This document shows positions 62,981-64,000 of a stretch of DNA of 64,000 bases, one piece after another. Under the pieces are notes generated by a model, which searched no databases, had not been told where the DNA came from, and saw only the letters and a program-made list of their open reading frames with translations. The stretch's first letter is position 1. Each line of letters opens with the position of its first letter. The translations under genes and the position numbers were made by a program. The stretch comes from Cupriavidus sp. 2SB. GTDB lineage: Bacteria > Pseudomonadota > Gammaproteobacteria > Burkholderiales > Burkholderiaceae. Location of the stretch: the NCBI RefSeq assembly GCF_005503625.1, contig NZ_SCMX01000022.1, forward strand, positions 1 to 64,000. Reading direction: 5' to 3'.

Positions 62981-63555
62981 CCGGACTATCGACAGACAAT
63001 TTCCTTGCCGAACGCGCTGCGGACGGCGATCAGCACGCCTTTGGCCAACTGGTGCAACGGCACGGGCGCGCGCTCGCTCAAGCTGCACGCTCGTTCGGCA
63101 TTCCAGAGACCGACATCGACGATGTCGTGCAGGACACGTTTATTGCTGCCTGGCACGCGCTGGACGAATTCGATCAAGAGAAGGCTTTCCGTCCGTGGCT
63201 GTTCCGCATCGGTCTGAACAAGATGCGCGACCTCTATCGAGTTCGGCGTGTCAGGCATTTTTTCTTTGGTGCGGCGGACGTCAATGACGCGGCAGTCGCC
63301 GACGTCGCCCCCACCGATGCGCCCGGTCCCGAGCGCGAGATTGGCGCGCGGCGCGAACTCGCACATATCAACAAGACTCTCGACAAGCTGGACCGCGCAT
63401 CGCGCGAAGTCATCATCCTCACCTCGTTCGTAGAGATGTCACATGCCGAGGCGGCTGCCGCGCTCAATATCTCGCCCAAGGCAGTGGAAAGCCGGGTGGC
63501 ACGGGCGCGGGCAAGGCTGACGGCGCTACTGGAAGCCGAAGAAAAAAAGATTTAG
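62977..63555 (+). CDS. cnrH: CnrH/NccH-like ECF sigma factor
   Basis: A 192-aa ECF sigma factor, about the length of CnrH. Region 2 has [20 protein letters not shown] and [19 protein letters not shown]; region 4 has [20 protein letters not shown] and [18 protein letters not shown]. It starts with GTG overlapping the cnrX stop, so the three regulators are translationally linked. Probable targets are the two matching promoter elements before cnrY and cnrC. Confidence 0.93.
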   Translation: MTGLSTDNFLAERAADGDQHAFGQLVQRHGRALAQAARSFGIPETDIDDVVQDTFIAAWHALDEFDQEKAFRPWLFRIGLNKMRDLYRVRRVRHFFFGAADVNDAAVADVAPTDAPGPEREIGARRELAHINKTLDKLDRASREVIILTSFVEMSHAEAAAALNISPKAVESRVARARARLTALLEAEEKKI

Positions 63556-63561
63556 TCGCAT

Positions 63562-63591
63562 TGCGAGGGGGCCTTGCATCGGGCGCCGTAT
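63562..63591 (+). promoter_or_regulatory. ECF promoter element before the cnrC-like gene
   Basis: TGCGAGGGG (63562-63570), 12 nt, then GCGCCGTAT (63583-63591). It is identical in both words and spacing to the element at 62181-62210 and stands 43 bp before the cnrC-like start. Confidence 0.75.
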
Positions 63592-63633
63592 TGAAAAGTG
63601 GAGCAGCCAATTTCGGCTTCATCTTTTCTCGCA

Positions 63634-64000
63634 ATGAATCAGGTGACCTTCTCATTACCCACGATCGCGCGACAGGCGGGTGCCGCTGCCGCGCTGATGT
63701 TGATGGCGGCAGCAACAGTCCATGCAGCGGAAGCCCCGCCTTATGCCGATCTTCTGCGGCAGTCTCTGGCATTCGCACCGACCATGGCTGCACAAGCGGC
63801 CACGGTACGCGCTGCAGGTGCTGACGCTGCGCAGGCCCGCGCATGGCTCAATCCGCGTATCGACACGGTGATCGAGAATCTCGGCGCGCCTGCTGCGGAT
63901 GGCTCGAGCCAACGTCAAAACACCTACACACTGAGCCAGCCGCTGGAAATCGGCGGAAAACGCGGCGCACGCATTGCAGTGGGCGAGCGGAATTTCGCTG
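63634..64000 (+). CDS. cnrC: CnrC/NccC-like outer membrane factor (partial)
   Basis: The first 122 codons of a TolC-family outer-membrane factor, cut by the end of the window. A signal peptide ends near residue 31 (TVHAAEA); the mature part begins PPYADLLRQSLAFAPTMAAQ and contains the OEP-type LSQPLEIGGKRGARIAVGER. It follows cnrYXH, as in the cnrYXHCBAT operon, so cnrB and cnrA genes are expected beyond the window. The start at 63634 fits the signal peptide. Confidence 0.88.
   Translation, partial: MNQVTFSLPTIARQAGAAAALMLMAAATVHAAEAPPYADLLRQSLAFAPTMAAQAATVRAAGADAAQARAWLNPRIDTVIENLGAPAADGSSQRQNTYTLSQPLEIGGKRGARIAVGERNFA

Noticed and set aside
1-64000. tRNA, rRNA, integrase or intact insertion sequence
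   Set aside because: I looked for these because of the scars and AT-rich islands but saw no supporting motif or transposase frame.

Overview
The window looks like a chromosome or megaplasmid segment of a GC-rich betaproteobacterium of the family Burkholderiaceae, most likely Cupriavidus. The best support is at the right end, where a 95-aa / 148-aa / 192-aa gene trio matches the CnrY-CnrX-CnrH metal-sensing system of Cupriavidus. The 148-aa protein carries H42, H46, E63, H119 and M123 at the positions known as CnrX metal ligands. Tctc/Bug-type binding proteins, CzcI/CzcN-like proteins and a ChrB/ChrA remnant point the same way. I saw no rRNA, tRNA, CRISPR array, intact IS or replication origin.

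Layout. 0-1.6 kb: two divergent ModE-type regulators with a ModE-like operator between them. 1.7-4.3 kb: an alpha-hydroxyketone quorum-sensing pair (CqsA/LqsA-like synthase plus a sensor kinase without receiver). 4.7-9.5 kb: a ytcA-mdtN-mdtO-mdtP-like drug efflux operon with a probable one-base lesion at the mdtN start. 9.5-12.6 kb: LysE exporter, VOC protein and two tandem MetQ-like binding proteins. 12.7-16.1 kb: LysR regulator divergent from a Bug binding protein and a D-aminoacylase. 16.1-19.7 kb: a cobalamin riboswitch, TonB receptor and CobW operon. 19.8-28.4 kb: ABC-F ATPase, MBL hydrolase, a cysteine desulfurase/DUF442 fusion, ProQ/FinO protein, MocR regulator with a divergent carboxymuconolactone-decarboxylase-like protein, and a serine hydrolase.

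28.7-31.9 kb: an McrBC-type defence pair that is visibly AT-richer than its surroundings and has an EVE-like domain inside the McrB AAA domain. 32.1-37.6 kb: a FecI-FecR-TonB receptor-PepSY iron operon behind a Fur-like box. 37.9-43.4 kb: an MFS transporter and several poorly known secreted proteins. 43.5-45.4 kb: an UPF0149/SEC-C protein and an LpxL-like acyltransferase. 45.4-54.1 kb is scarred: a Bug/serine-dehydratase chimera next to a 5'-truncated LysR gene, two DUF1254 proteins, an outer-membrane protein, an MFS transporter, and a chromate operon in which chrB has an internal in-frame deletion and chrA has lost its start and gained a stop codon.

54.2-64.0 kb: two heavy-metal efflux loci back to back. 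The leftward operon runs czcI-like, outer-membrane factor, small anchored protein, adaptor, HME-RND pump, small periplasmic protein. The rightward one runs czcN-like, cnrYXH, cnrC (cut by the window end). Two identical promoter elements stand before cnrY and cnrC and are the likely targets of the CnrH sigma factor.
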